Assembly (NCBI GenBank): GCA_028691575.1
Contig: JAQUYY010000072.1
Location: 1-8,483 of the forward strand
DNA: 8,483 nucleotides
Source: Candidatus Gastranaerophilales bacterium
GTDB lineage: Bacteria > Cyanobacteriota > Vampirovibrionia > Gastranaerophilales > JAQUYY01
Reading direction: 5' to 3'
This document shows, in pieces, positions 8,439-8,483 of the stretch. Both the position numbers and the translations under genes were made by a program. Under the pieces are notes generated by a model that worked only from the letters and a program-made list of their open reading frames with translations, made no database searches and was not told where the DNA came from. The stretch's first letter is position 1, and each line of letters opens with the position of its first letter.

Positions 8439-8483
8439 TTATAGCCTATCTGCGTGAGAGCTTATCCACCCTCGATAGTTTTC
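8439..8483 (-). CDS. C-terminal end of an upstream gene (partial, unidentified)
   Basis: Reading in from the window edge on the minus strand, one frame is open for 14 codons (ENYRGWISSHADRL) and ends in TAA at 8441-8439. The stop lies 16 nt before the next ATG, with the ribosome site of that gene in the gap, which is the normal spacing for adjacent phage structural genes. The other two frames close within the same stretch. The piece is too short to assign. GWISS-x-x-x-x-L faintly recalls the last strand of SH3-like domains, but I would not name it on that. Confidence 0.45.
   Translation of the reverse strand, partial: ENYRGWISSHADRL

Overview
The window looks like part of the tail module of a tailed phage (siphovirus-like) or prophage whose host is probably a Gram-positive, Firmicutes/Clostridia-type bacterium. 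The evidence is AT-rich coding sequence in the standard genetic code, strong Shine-Dalgarno sites of the AAGGAG type, and a giant tape measure protein of the TP901 core type. All genes lie on the minus strand, so the biological order runs from high to low coordinates. Phage versus prophage, and the exact host, cannot be decided from this window.

In reading order: (1) 8439-8483, the last 14 codons of an upstream gene. (2) 7955-8422, a 155-residue small virion protein resembling the HK97 gp10-like / tail-completion group. (3) 7917-7952, a hairpin followed by a T-rich run, looking like an intrinsic terminator or attenuator inside the operon. (4) 5710-7898, exon 1 of the tape measure gene (residues 1-730). 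(5) 4435-5709, a 1275-nt group I intron. (6) 4656-5621, a 321-residue zinc-ribbon plus PD-(D/E)XK homing-endonuclease-like gene inside the intron. (7) 1-4434, exon 2 of the tape measure gene (residues 730 to at least 2207), open to the window edge with no in-frame stop.

The central observation is that the tape measure gene is split. Read naively it seems to end at 5694 after 734 residues, in the middle of its most conserved domain, and the rest of the domain resumes 1275 nt later in another frame. Removing 4435-5709 restores an uninterrupted conserved core (...NNVV|QDPDAVGT...). The ends obey group I rules: U at the end of the 5' exon in a U.G wobble with an internal guide sequence, and G as the last intron base. 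Pairings P1, P10, P3, P4, P5, P6, P7, a P7.1-like hairpin and P8 can all be drawn by eye with perfect or wobble base pairs. The nuclease gene sits exactly in the loop of P6, between two perfectly complementary 11-nt arms.

Working model: the late tail transcript carries the small virion protein and tape measure pre-mRNA, the intron self-splices to make the tape measure mRNA, and the intron-encoded nuclease spreads the intron into intron-less alleles of this conserved site. The mobility role is inferred from family and position.
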